Assembly (NCBI GenBank): GCA_018402155.1
Contig: JAGYJG010000001.1
Location: 1,756,501-1,820,500, forward strand
DNA: 64,000 bases
Direction: 5' to 3'
Source of the DNA: Bacteroidia bacterium
Lineage (GTDB): Bacteria > Bacteroidota > Bacteroidia > NS11-12g > UBA9320
Each line of letters begins with the position of its first letter. The stretch's first letter is position 1. Shown in pieces: positions 9,461-18,902 of the stretch. A model generated the notes under the pieces. That model had not been told where the DNA came from and ran no database searches. It saw nothing but the letters and a program-made list of their open reading frames with translations. The position numbers were made by a program, and so were the translations under genes.

Positions 9461-11379
9461 AAAAGGTATTTTACACTAACGGTAAATGCTCTGTTTCTAG
9501 CGGTCAATACAGTATCTGACTCCAGTAATTCTCGGTCTATAAGTCCTAGCATATATGTATTTCGTTCTATTAAAGAATCATTATTATGATTATTTACACC
9601 AAACGACAAATGTAATTTATCTTGAAAAAATGGCTGTTTCACGTAAAACGAAAGGCGCCTAATACGACCAATATCCTCTTGATATATAATATCTCTGCGC
9701 CTATCTAAGCTGGTATTTGTGCCTTCTATTTTCCAAGTAACTCCTAGCATGGTTTTAGTTTTAGGAAATATTGCTTTTGCAGCTAGGCCAAGCTGAGGAT
9801 GCACATAAGATATCCCCAAGCTATCACGAACAAAGTTATTATTGTGCAGCACAGCAAAGGGACGGATATGCCAAATTTTATCTTGATATTGCATCATAGT
9901 ATACAGCGATGTTGTGCTGCTTGTACCACTGTTTTCAAAGGTGTTGCTAGCAGATACGCGCATCACCTCATTACTTTGTAAATAAAGCAAGCCTGTTTGT
10001 GCTGTCAACTTATTTGTCCCTATTTTAAGATTTATACTAATTGTATTTTGTTTCACTGGATTTAGCTGAATGTTGCCAGCTACACCATGATTCATACTAG
10101 CTGTATAAAAAATGGAATTAAACAACGGATAAGATAAAGATCTAATATAACTCGTAGTGAGCTGCACTACTTTACTAGGCGCCAAAACTAAACTTGCATA
10201 GGGCAAAAAGTGAGAGCCACTTAAACTGTGCACCAGCAGTTTTGACCCCCCTTTTAGAATAACATTATTTTTTTGACGAAACTGAAAATTTGCAAAAGCA
10301 GCATAATCTGCATATTCTGTTGCTACTGCATTTACATTGCTAATCGTATTATCTAAAGTATTTGACAGTTCAAACCCCGCGTTATAATTCAATTGCTTAT
10401 TGTCGGAAGAAATTTCTAGTCGCATATAACCATAATCGTATCCTGTATTCTGTTTCTTTTCTACAAGCATATTTTCTTGTATTTCTCCTGTATGTAAATC
10501 TTTATCTAGCAATTGATGAACATTTGTAAATCGCTGAAGCTTTCCCGATACCTGAATGCTATGATTTTTGGAAATAGGTGCATACAAAGAACTACTGAGG
10601 GTATGGTTTCTAAAACGAGAATTGAGATCCCTTACTCTAGACGTATTGGGTATCACATCTCCTTTATTTTGAGCAGAAAGTACGGTATGGTCACTGTAAA
10701 CATCTAGCACCATCGTATTTAATATTTTATACCGGTAGCTTATATTAAAATCTAGCCGTTGTTCCGCACCCCAAACGGTGCTTCTGCCGATGCTTGGTCC
10801 ATACAGTGGGGTCTGAAATGTCCTGTTTGCTCCAACTTGCAAACTGTGTTTCACATTACTGATACCCAGATTTATACCAGTGCTAAAATCATTGATAGAG
10901 TTGGTTATTATATGAGCACCGCCCCAAACACTTTGTTTTTTATACTCTATAGTATACATTTTTATGACCAAAGTACTGCTATTTTTAATGAGATTGCTAA
11001 CAGCTGCAATGTGTACTTCTATACGTTCTATATCCCAAAGTGGTATTGCTCTTAGGTTAAATCCCACATTTTGGTCCATAGCTACAGGCATATTGTTTTT
11101 AAAAATAGCTATTTGACCTGTAGATAGAGTACCGAAAGTAGTAAAACTGTTTCCTTTTTTTATAAAATGATGTATACCGGGCACATTCACCAGCGCTTCC
11201 TCCAAATTTTGAGAGTTAGTTATCGCCAAATCATCTGCCGTCAGCACAAAAAGTGCTAGACTATCTTGTGCACTAACTTTGATTACACCACATAGTGAAA
11301 AAAACAAGACGATAATATAATAACGGGACACAACCACAAGTACTAAGCCTACTACAATTATACAGCTATAACTATACAC
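9457..11379 (-). CDS. TonB-dependent outer membrane receptor
   Basis: Plug-like segment (LEEALVNVPGIHHFIKKG...IALFKNNMPVAMD-like...WDIERIEVH) followed by an aromatic-rich beta-barrel; 4-bp overlap with downstream lipoprotein. Confidence 0.75.
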   Translation of the reverse strand: MYSYSCIIVVGLVLVVVSRYYIIVLFFSLCGVIKVSAQDSLALFVLTADDLAITNSQNLEEALVNVPGIHHFIKKGNSFTTFGTLSTGQIAIFKNNMPVAMDQNVGFNLRAIPLWDIERIEVHIAAVSNLIKNSSTLVIKMYTIEYKKQSVWGGAHIITNSINDFSTGINLGISNVKHSLQVGANRTFQTPLYGPSIGRSTVWGAEQRLDFNISYRYKILNTMVLDVYSDHTVLSAQNKGDVIPNTSRVRDLNSRFRNHTLSSSLYAPISKNHSIQVSGKLQRFTNVHQLLDKDLHTGEIQENMLVEKKQNTGYDYGYMRLEISSDNKQLNYNAGFELSNTLDNTISNVNAVATEYADYAAFANFQFRQKNNVILKGGSKLLVHSLSGSHFLPYASLVLAPSKVVQLTTSYIRSLSYPLFNSIFYTASMNHGVAGNIQLNPVKQNTISINLKIGTNKLTAQTGLLYLQSNEVMRVSASNTFENSGTSSTTSLYTMMQYQDKIWHIRPFAVLHNNNFVRDSLGISYVHPQLGLAAKAIFPKTKTMLGVTWKIEGTNTSLDRRRDIIYQEDIGRIRRLSFYVKQPFFQDKLHLSFGVNNHNNDSLIERNTYMLGLIDRELLESDTVLTARNRAFTVSVKYLL

Positions 11380-11412
11380 TTAGCAAACCAGCAAAATAAC
11401 GAGTCGCTCTAT

Positions 11413-12273
11413 TTAAGTAGATATTACATCTGCCTTACTTTTCTGTACCGAAGTGATAAAAAACACCATAGTAAATACAAGCCCGATGACTGCCGAAATA
11501 CTTCCTGCAATACTCACGTCTAGCCATTTTGCAAAATAGTACCCACCCACTGAACAGCCTATACCGGTAACACACGCCAAAACCAACATTTTTTTAAAAT
11601 CTTCAGTGAGAAGATAGGCTATAGCGGGCGGACCACTCAAAAAAGCGACTACCAAAATAGCCCCTACCGATTCGAAGCTTACTACAGTAGTTAGTGAAAC
11701 TCCACTCATCAAAAAGTAATGCCAGAAGGTAACAAAAACTCCTGTAGAAAGTGCATAATTGGGATCGAAAGTAGTAATAAAAAGACCTCTATAGCCTACT
11801 ATTACAGCAACAATAAGCACAATAGAAACTATCCCAAGGGTAATAGCCTGCTGTGGAAGCATAAACCCACCAATAATAGGTTTAAGCCACAACGACACAT
11901 ACTCTATTTCCCCATAGAGAACACACTGTTGATCCAGGTCTGCATTTGCTCCATATTTAGATATGAGCACAATACCAATAGAAAAAAGAAGTGTATACGA
12001 TATTCCAATAGCCGCATCACTTTGCAGGCGTGCTTTTTGGGTAAACCATTCTATCATTATTGTAGCCACAATTCCGCTCAAAGCAGCCCCTACAAGAATT
12101 GGTAAACTCGCTGTAGACCCACTCACATAGTAGGCTATAAATATACCAGGAAGTACAGCGTGGCTTATGGCATCACCTATCATTACCATTTTTCGCATCA
12201 CCAAAAAACTGCCCATCAAAGCACAATTGACAGCAACCAGACTAGCGGTGAATATGATATAAAAATCGTTCAT
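11413..12273 (-). CDS. metal (Mn/Zn/Fe) ABC transporter permease
   Basis: ABC-3 family: ALMGSFLVMRKMVMIGDAISHAVLPGI. Confidence 0.93.
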   Translation of the reverse strand: MNDFYIIFTASLVAVNCALMGSFLVMRKMVMIGDAISHAVLPGIFIAYYVSGSTASLPILVGAALSGIVATIMIEWFTQKARLQSDAAIGISYTLLFSIGIVLISKYGANADLDQQCVLYGEIEYVSLWLKPIIGGFMLPQQAITLGIVSIVLIVAVIVGYRGLFITTFDPNYALSTGVFVTFWHYFLMSGVSLTTVVSFESVGAILVVAFLSGPPAIAYLLTEDFKKMLVLACVTGIGCSVGGYYFAKWLDVSIAGSISAVIGLVFTMVFFITSVQKSKADVIST

Positions 12274-13559
12274 TAATAAGGTATTTCGCTTTGATGTGGA
12301 TCAATTTCTGGCCGCTCCAGGAGTTTTATTAGGTGTAGTTCTATTTCTGGGGTGATAACGTGCTCTATACCCTCGGCGTCATCGTGCAGATGGTCAGCCT
12401 CTAGCTGAAAATATTTACTAAGATAGATTTCCCATAAGCGGTGTTTTCTTATAACTTCACGAGCGGCCAATCGACCTTTGTCACTTAGTATTACCATCCC
12501 CCGCACTAAATCCAGATAATCCATTTTCTCGAGTCTTTTTAGCGTGCTATTTAGCAACAAGGAAGGATATTTTTCTTTCTCAGTGAGCTCTTTTATAGTA
12601 ATTGTCTGTGTTCCTTGATTTCCAATTTTATAAATATCTTTTAAAATATTTTCATTATTAATTTTAATGTAATTGTTCTGCCTCACACGCATACGGGCAA
12701 ATAAACCACGCTGCTTACCAAAAAGGATAGCCATAAGTGCAAATGCCGATAGCACTATAACTATCCAAGGACCAGTAGGCATGCCCGGGCCGCTATAGCT
12801 AATAAATACACCCAAAAAGCCACTTACAAATCCAAAACTAGCTGAATAAAGTAACATTCGTCTTATAGAGTTAGTTAAAAATCTTGCACCCGCAGCTGGT
12901 GTTATTAGCAAAGCAGCCATGAGTACTACTCCTACGACTTGCACCCCTACGGCCACAGTAACCACTGTAAGCAAAGCTAAAAATGCTTTGATAAAACGAA
13001 TATTAAAACCAATGCCTTTGGCGTAGTTCTCGTCAAAACTTATCAAACTAAAACCGCGTAAAAATAACAAAACGCATACCACGTTAACTATGGCAATTAT
13101 AGAAAAAATCTTTACGTCTAGTAAGCTCATACTAGCAGCTTTACCAAAAAGAAAACTATCTAACCCACTCTGCGCAGCATTGCCGCTATGCTGTATTTTT
13201 GTAAGTAGCACCACGCCTACTCCAAAAAAGACACTAAGTGTTAGTGCCAGAATGGTATCGGGTTTTAGCTTTGATTTGGCTTGTACATAGTCTACTATCC
13301 ATATACTAATAAGCCCAGACACAATTGCACCCAACAAGAAGTAAACAGGATTTTTGACTCCAGTAAGCATAAAAGCAATAGCTATACCGGGTAGTACTGA
13401 GTGAGAGATCACATCCCCTATAAGCGCTCGTTTTCTGAGGTAGGTAAAAGTACCTACAACACCTGCCGCTAGACAGAGTACTCCGGATCCTGCACTCACC
13501 ACAAATAATGTGTAATTTTCAGAACTAAAAAACTGTATGATATATTTCCAAAACTGCAT
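12273..13559 (-). CDS. metal ABC transporter permease fused to a C-terminal DtxR/MntR-like domain
   Basis: ABC-3 permease (LRKRALIGDVISHSVLPGIAIAF...) followed from about residue 300 by a winged-helix-like segment and 'LSDKGRLAAREVIRKHRLWEIYLSKYF...HDDAEGIEHVITPEIELHL'. Confidence 0.88.
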   Translation of the reverse strand: MQFWKYIIQFFSSENYTLFVVSAGSGVLCLAAGVVGTFTYLRKRALIGDVISHSVLPGIAIAFMLTGVKNPVYFLLGAIVSGLISIWIVDYVQAKSKLKPDTILALTLSVFFGVGVVLLTKIQHSGNAAQSGLDSFLFGKAASMSLLDVKIFSIIAIVNVVCVLLFLRGFSLISFDENYAKGIGFNIRFIKAFLALLTVVTVAVGVQVVGVVLMAALLITPAAGARFLTNSIRRMLLYSASFGFVSGFLGVFISYSGPGMPTGPWIVIVLSAFALMAILFGKQRGLFARMRVRQNNYIKINNENILKDIYKIGNQGTQTITIKELTEKEKYPSLLLNSTLKRLEKMDYLDLVRGMVILSDKGRLAAREVIRKHRLWEIYLSKYFQLEADHLHDDAEGIEHVITPEIELHLIKLLERPEIDPHQSEIPY

Positions 13560-13561
13560 TA

Positions 13562-14335
13562 TTACTTATGGCGTATAGGAAATTCTTTATTTTCTAATTC
13601 TTGGCTTATTTTGGCTATGGTAGTCAGTTTTCCTCCGTAGGTGTCTGTTAGTATTTGATCTGTAAATACTGTTTTTGTCGGTCCACAGGCTACTAATCTA
13701 GTATTGAGCAGCACCAAATGGTCAAAATATGATTGTGCGGTGTGTAAATCGTGGTGAACTATAACTAGAGTTTTCCCCGCAGCTTTCATTTCTTTGATTA
13801 GAGATATAATCATTTCTTCTGTAGCTATGTCTACACCAGCAAAAGGCTCATCCATAAGAAAAAGGTCTCCTTGTTGAGCAATAGCACGTGCCAAAAATAC
13901 ACGCTGTTGCTGCCCTCCACTGAGTTGGCTTATCTGCCTTTTGGCAAAACCCAGCATATTAACTTTTTCTAAACTTTCACTAATGATGTCTTTGTCTGCG
14001 GTAGTAAGTTTTTTAAAAAGACCTCTTTTTTGGAATCGTCCCATGGACACAATATCCCATACACTAGCCGGGAAATCCCAATCAATATCTTGGCGTTGAG
14101 GGACATAACTCACTCGATGGCGCACTGCATCCAAGTTGGTATCATACACCTTTGTAAACCCCCCTGTAGGTTCTACAACTCCCATTATAGCTTTTAGCAA
14201 AGTACTTTTGCCACTTCCGTTTGGACCCATTATACCAATAACTTGCTTTTCTGGCAGTTCAAAGTCTACATTCCAAAGCGCAGGCTTCCGTCCGTAAACT
14301 ACTGTCAGATTATGTACTTCTATTATGGTATTCAT
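13562..14335 (-). CDS. metal ABC transporter ATP-binding protein
   Basis: Walker A GPNGSGKST, signature QLSGGQQQRVFLARA, Walker B LFLMDEPFAGVD. Confidence 0.95.
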   Translation of the reverse strand: MNTIIEVHNLTVVYGRKPALWNVDFELPEKQVIGIMGPNGSGKSTLLKAIMGVVEPTGGFTKVYDTNLDAVRHRVSYVPQRQDIDWDFPASVWDIVSMGRFQKRGLFKKLTTADKDIISESLEKVNMLGFAKRQISQLSGGQQQRVFLARAIAQQGDLFLMDEPFAGVDIATEEMIISLIKEMKAAGKTLVIVHHDLHTAQSYFDHLVLLNTRLVACGPTKTVFTDQILTDTYGGKLTTIAKISQELENKEFPIRHK

Positions 14336-14369
14336 TGTTTTTGTAGTTGCAAGTTATTTTGAAGTTTTG

Positions 14370-14377
14370 CAAAGGTA
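14370..14377 (-). promoter_or_regulatory. Bacteroidota-type -7 promoter element (TACCTTTG)
   Basis: TAnnTTTG in the gap between substrate-binding gene and ABC ATPase gene. Confidence 0.55.
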
Positions 14378-14429
14378 GCTATAGTATCTAATTGTGGCAT
14401 AAAGGTATATTCCCTTGAATTGTGTATTC

Positions 14430-15344
14430 CTATTTTAAACTTTCAATTATTGTAGTTACATTCACTTCAAGCATTCCTTTGTAGGTGCCCGCTGGCGTAT
14501 TTTTTGCATCAAGTGCATCACTGTATAGCTTACCACCAATTGTAATATTGTACCCACGGGCACGGGCTCCTTCTAGAACTGCCTTTAAATTTTTGTCGTT
14601 TACACTAGCCTCTACAAATACAGATTTTACACCTCGTTCTATGATAAAATCTATAAGTTGTTTCACATCTTTGGCACCATACTCCGCAGCCGTAGATACC
14701 CCCTGCAAACCCCGTACCTCGAAACCAAACGCATCACCAAAATATGAAAAAGCATCGTGGCTAGTAATGAGTAAGCGCTTACTGCTGTCTGGAAGTTTTT
14801 GGGCAAGTTCATTTTCTAGCCTTTGGGTAGCAGCTTGTATTGAATCTTTATAAATCTCATACGTTTGCAACGTGCCTGATAAACCCTCAATTTTGTCAAG
14901 CTCCTTTGCTAATCCGCCTAAACCCATTAGCCATAGCTGAGGCGATAGCCAAATATGCGGATCTAGTAAATCTGAGTTTTCGTCTACCCTTTTCAAGCTT
15001 TGTTTAGGCACATAATCTCCTACAGCAAATGTGGGCTTTTGTGTTACATAATTTTCTAACATTTGTGCCATTTTACCCTCCAAATGCAACCCATTGTAAA
15101 TGATAATATCTGCATTCATAAGTTTTTCTATATCTCCTTGGCTAGCCCTGTACAAATGTGGATCCACACCCGCGCCCATGAGTGAAATTACTATGGCTTT
15201 ATCCCCTACTAGCTTACTCACGCAGTCCTCAACTATGCTCGTAGTTGTCAGTATAGTAATTTTCTCGCTGCCCTGCTTTGGGCTGCAAGCGCCAATTAGA
15301 ATCAAAATTGTGAAAAGAAAAACAATAAACCCCACTCTATTCAT
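14430..15344 (-). CDS. metal ABC transporter substrate-binding lipoprotein (ZnuA/TroA family)
   Basis: Lipobox LIGACS; VDPHLYRASQGD, DPHIWLSPQ, LLITSHDAFSYFGDAFGFE; start moved from 15359 to ATG 15344 because a promoter motif overlaps the longer call. Confidence 0.92.
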   Translation of the reverse strand: MNRVGFIVFLFTILILIGACSPKQGSEKITILTTTSIVEDCVSKLVGDKAIVISLMGAGVDPHLYRASQGDIEKLMNADIIIYNGLHLEGKMAQMLENYVTQKPTFAVGDYVPKQSLKRVDENSDLLDPHIWLSPQLWLMGLGGLAKELDKIEGLSGTLQTYEIYKDSIQAATQRLENELAQKLPDSSKRLLITSHDAFSYFGDAFGFEVRGLQGVSTAAEYGAKDVKQLIDFIIERGVKSVFVEASVNDKNLKAVLEGARARGYNITIGGKLYSDALDAKNTPAGTYKGMLEVNVTTIIESLK

Positions 15345-15348
15345 ACAG

Positions 15349-15356
15349 CAAAGATA
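15349..15356 (-). promoter_or_regulatory. Bacteroidota-type -7 promoter element (TATCTTTG)
   Basis: TAnnTTTG, 4 nt upstream of ATG 15344. Confidence 0.6.
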
Positions 15357-15494
15357 CAAATAGTATTTCCTCAGTATAGGACATACGCTCCAACTAGCAA
15401 TTATAGCATAAAATGGAACTTACCTAGCATAAAGTTCAAAGTCCTAGGATATGAATAAGACTTTGGCTGTAAATTTGCCCAAACTTACAGACGC

Positions 15495-16022
15495 GTGCGT
15501 AGATTGATTTTTGGTATACTTTTTTTATCTGTTGCTTACAGCAAAGCACAACTATACGTGCTCCAAGATCATAGACCAGATAGTGCTGACCAAATTAATA
15601 TTGTTTACGACTCGCTGCCTGAACTCTGCGATACATTTTACCGTGCCTTCATTACCCAAAACTTGACCAATCTAAAACCCTTTGTTCCTCAAGTAAAATA
15701 CCTTAAAGCTACTTTTGACACTTTGTCTATTGAATATAGGCCAGAACAACTAGTCTACAGGCAACAACTGATGCTACGTTTGCTTCAGAAAAACTACAAA
15801 AAAGCCTTAAAATACGCTACGAAATATAAAATAGATCTGTCCAAAATGGAGCCTACAAATCACTACTACGACTATAGCAAAGACCAAGATGGAAATACCT
15901 TTTGCTTCGTCACTGTGACAACTAAACGACGAAAACACACCTATGAACTAAAATACCTCGCCATCATGCTTAACGGAAATTGGTTTATAGGGGATGAACT
16001 GACTTTTGTAGAAATAGAATGA
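15495..16022 (+). CDS. hypothetical secreted protein
   Basis: Long ORF with N-terminal signal-like hydrophobic segment; no recognised family. Confidence 0.6.
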   Translation: MRRLIFGILFLSVAYSKAQLYVLQDHRPDSADQINIVYDSLPELCDTFYRAFITQNLTNLKPFVPQVKYLKATFDTLSIEYRPEQLVYRQQLMLRLLQKNYKKALKYATKYKIDLSKMEPTNHYYDYSKDQDGNTFCFVTVTTKRRKHTYELKYLAIMLNGNWFIGDELTFVEIE

Positions 16023-16627
16023 GGAGTCTAACATTGGTATATATTGTCATTGCAGTGTTGAGCCAAGCGCAGCAATTGGAGGTGAAAACCCACCCAAAAA
16101 CGAAACTTAAGGCAATAGTAATTGACAGTTTTATTATAACTGACTACAAATACTCCGAAGTAAGTGAGTTTTTAGAAAATAAAGCCTACGTTGCTCAAGG
16201 AGGTTTGTATGCCTACATCAACAAAGCAGGAGAAGAACTAACTCCGCATGTTTTTGTGGAAGCTACTAATTTTAAAAATGGCTATGCTTTAGTAGGCGAT
16301 AGTTTCAACCGAAGTTTGATTAATGATAAAATGCATCTACTCTTGCCTTTGATATTTGCAAAAGTACGGCGGCCACATTTCGGTCTTATTTTAGTACAAT
16401 CTCACGAAGGAAAATGGGGTGCCTATGATACATTAGGCAATAAAAAAGTGCCACTAGTGTACGACCTGCCACCATATATAGTGAGTTTAGATAAAATAAT
16501 AGTACGGCAAGGCGAAAAATACGGCGTGATAAATGACTGCAATGAAATAGTTTATAACTGCACCTATCAATATATCACTGCACAAGGGATGGCGTATAAA
16601 AGAGGGAAGTATATTCAATTGTTTTAA
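16019..16627 (+). CDS. WG (KWG) repeat-like protein
   Basis: AYVAQGGLYAYINKAGEELTP, SHEGKWGAYDTLGNKKVPLVYD, RQGEKYGVINDCNEIVYNCTYQYI repeats; 4-bp overlap with upstream gene. Confidence 0.75.
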   Translation: MRSLTLVYIVIAVLSQAQQLEVKTHPKTKLKAIVIDSFIITDYKYSEVSEFLENKAYVAQGGLYAYINKAGEELTPHVFVEATNFKNGYALVGDSFNRSLINDKMHLLLPLIFAKVRRPHFGLILVQSHEGKWGAYDTLGNKKVPLVYDLPPYIVSLDKIIVRQGEKYGVINDCNEIVYNCTYQYITAQGMAYKRGKYIQLF

Positions 16628-17239
16628 AATTGATGCCGTGATATAACTCCAAAGGCTCCCACGGGCTACGGTAATTATCTATTAAAGAGGACCATAGCTG
16701 CTAACTTGGAAGAATGGTGAATTTATCTATACCGAAAATACCAGTACCCCATGTACCAATGCATAATGTAATCTACTGGTTTACCGCTTACACAAAAAGT
16801 ACAATGACATTTTTTTTTGGGATATTAAAATTTCACAATAAAACTTTAACAGCTCTGCTATACATCCACTATGCAACAAATAGCTTTATTCACGGTTATT
16901 CCAAAACAACAGTAGTTTGGCTATTATAAAATACTACGGAACTCTTGAAAACATAATTATACTGGAGGATAACACCTAATTATAAAATCCTATCATTAGA
17001 TTTAATTTTACTTAACTGACCTTAGGCTTTATACTGTTTCTATTTAGAAGCATAATTGTTTCAGTAACAACTGTAGTATTTGCACTTAGCATATACCAAA
17101 GATAAAGAAGTGGCATACTATTGCTGCAGCCTCACCTCTTTTGGGTATTTCAATAGCATTTATCTTACTGCTTCTTTTATTCCTATTGTAACTAGGCTTA
17201 GAGATACCTACATTCCTTTTTTGTTTCTTTATTTGCAGT

Positions 17240-18508
17240 ATGCAAAACACCACAAGCAAAGAGCTTGCTCAAAAACTTGACCGCGATGATGCCTTAACAC
17301 AGTATCGTAGTCAATTTTTTGTACCCCCTGGGAAAACCCGAAAAGAGCAAATTTACTTTACAGGCAATTCGCTCGGCCTGCAGCCAAAATCAGTGGCAAG
17401 CTATATTCAGCAAGAGTTAAATGACTGGGCAGCACTTGGTGTAGAGGGCCACTTTCACGGAAAGAATCCATGGTTTAAGTACCACCATTTTTTTGATAGA
17501 GAAGCCAAAATAGTAGGTGCACATGCCGATGAAGTGGTGGTGATGAATAACCTCACAGTAAATCTTCACCTGCTACTTGCTAGTTTTTATAGGCCTACTG
17601 CTACTCGCTATAAAATCATAATGGAAGCAGGAGCTTTTCCCAGCGATATGTATGTAATAGAAAGCCAAGTAAAGCACCACGGATTAGTCTATGAAGATGC
17701 TGTGGTAGAAATACATCCCAGAAAAGGGGAACATGCTCTGCGAACAGAAGACATAGTAGCCAAAATAAGAGAAGTAGGAGAAGAATGTGCTTTATTATTT
17801 TTTAGTGGAGTACAATACTATACTGGACAATATTTTGATATTAAATCCCTTACAACTGCTGCGCACAATGTGGGAGCCTATGCAGGTTTTGATTGTGCAC
17901 ACGCCGCTGGCAATGTAAAACTGAACTTACACGATTGGGATGTTGATTTTGCAGCATGGTGTACCTACAAATATTTGAATAGTAGTCCTGGAGGAGTGAG
18001 CGGTGTTTTTGTGCACCAAAAGCACGGCAACAATCCCAAAACACCGAGACTAGCCGGCTGGTGGGGCCATAAAGAGTCTGAACGTTTTCAGATGAAAAAA
18101 GGCTTTATTCCAGAACCTGGCGCTGCAGGGTGGCAACTGAGCAATGCTCCAATACTTGCTATGGCGGCGCACAAAGCATCATTAGATATGTTTGATGAGG
18201 TAGGTATGGATGCATTGGTAGCTAAGGGGAAAAAGCTTAATGAGTTTTTAGAAAACATTGTAAATAAGGCACAAGAAGATAACAAAAAACTAGCATTTGA
18301 AATCATAACCCCAGCAGATAGAGGCTGTCAACTCAGTATGCTTACCAACGAAAACGGGAAAGCTCTATTTGATTACCTCACTGCCAATGACGTAATAGCT
18401 GATTGGCGAGAGCCAAATGTAATACGTTTGGCACCGGTGCCAATGTATAATTCATTTATGGATATATGGGAATTTGGAGAGTTATTGAAATCCTTTTCTA
18501 CGCCATAA
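17240..18508 (+). CDS. kynU: kynureninase
   Basis: IYFTGNSLGLQPKSV, LNDWAALGVEGHF, DCAHAAGNVKLNLHDWDVDFAAWCTYKYLNSSPGGVSGVFVH. Confidence 0.95.
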   Translation: MQNTTSKELAQKLDRDDALTQYRSQFFVPPGKTRKEQIYFTGNSLGLQPKSVASYIQQELNDWAALGVEGHFHGKNPWFKYHHFFDREAKIVGAHADEVVVMNNLTVNLHLLLASFYRPTATRYKIIMEAGAFPSDMYVIESQVKHHGLVYEDAVVEIHPRKGEHALRTEDIVAKIREVGEECALLFFSGVQYYTGQYFDIKSLTTAAHNVGAYAGFDCAHAAGNVKLNLHDWDVDFAAWCTYKYLNSSPGGVSGVFVHQKHGNNPKTPRLAGWWGHKESERFQMKKGFIPEPGAAGWQLSNAPILAMAAHKASLDMFDEVGMDALVAKGKKLNEFLENIVNKAQEDNKKLAFEIITPADRGCQLSMLTNENGKALFDYLTANDVIADWREPNVIRLAPVPMYNSFMDIWEFGELLKSFSTP

Positions 18509-18902
18509 AAAAGCAACAAACGCAATGTAAGATTTAGTATAATTAGTAGTCAATTCTTATTAAAGAATACACTATAATACTATCTTAATTTAGTAGCGTA
18601 ATACACAAAAATTGAAGTATAGAAAACTTATACTCAAATCGATATGTGCTTTAGCAATCCTTAGGAAAAAGATAGTCATAAACTAAATCTTGAATACTAG
18701 AAATGGAAAAAGTAAAAAAACTATATACCGATAACCAAGTACAGCTTCGTTCGATGCTTTAGCTTTAATTAGCGTTTGATAGCTTAAAATACTAATCACA
18801 ACTATCATTGTGAAAAAAATATAAGCCAACTGAGAATAAACGAACCTACTTTCAGCCTATAAAGTAGAAACAAAGGCTAAAAATTTCCATTATCTTCGTA
18901 CC

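Noticed and set aside
11719-12105. 128-aa + strand ORF inside the metal permease gene
   Set aside because: Antisense to a well-supported ABC-3 permease; low-complexity, no family features.
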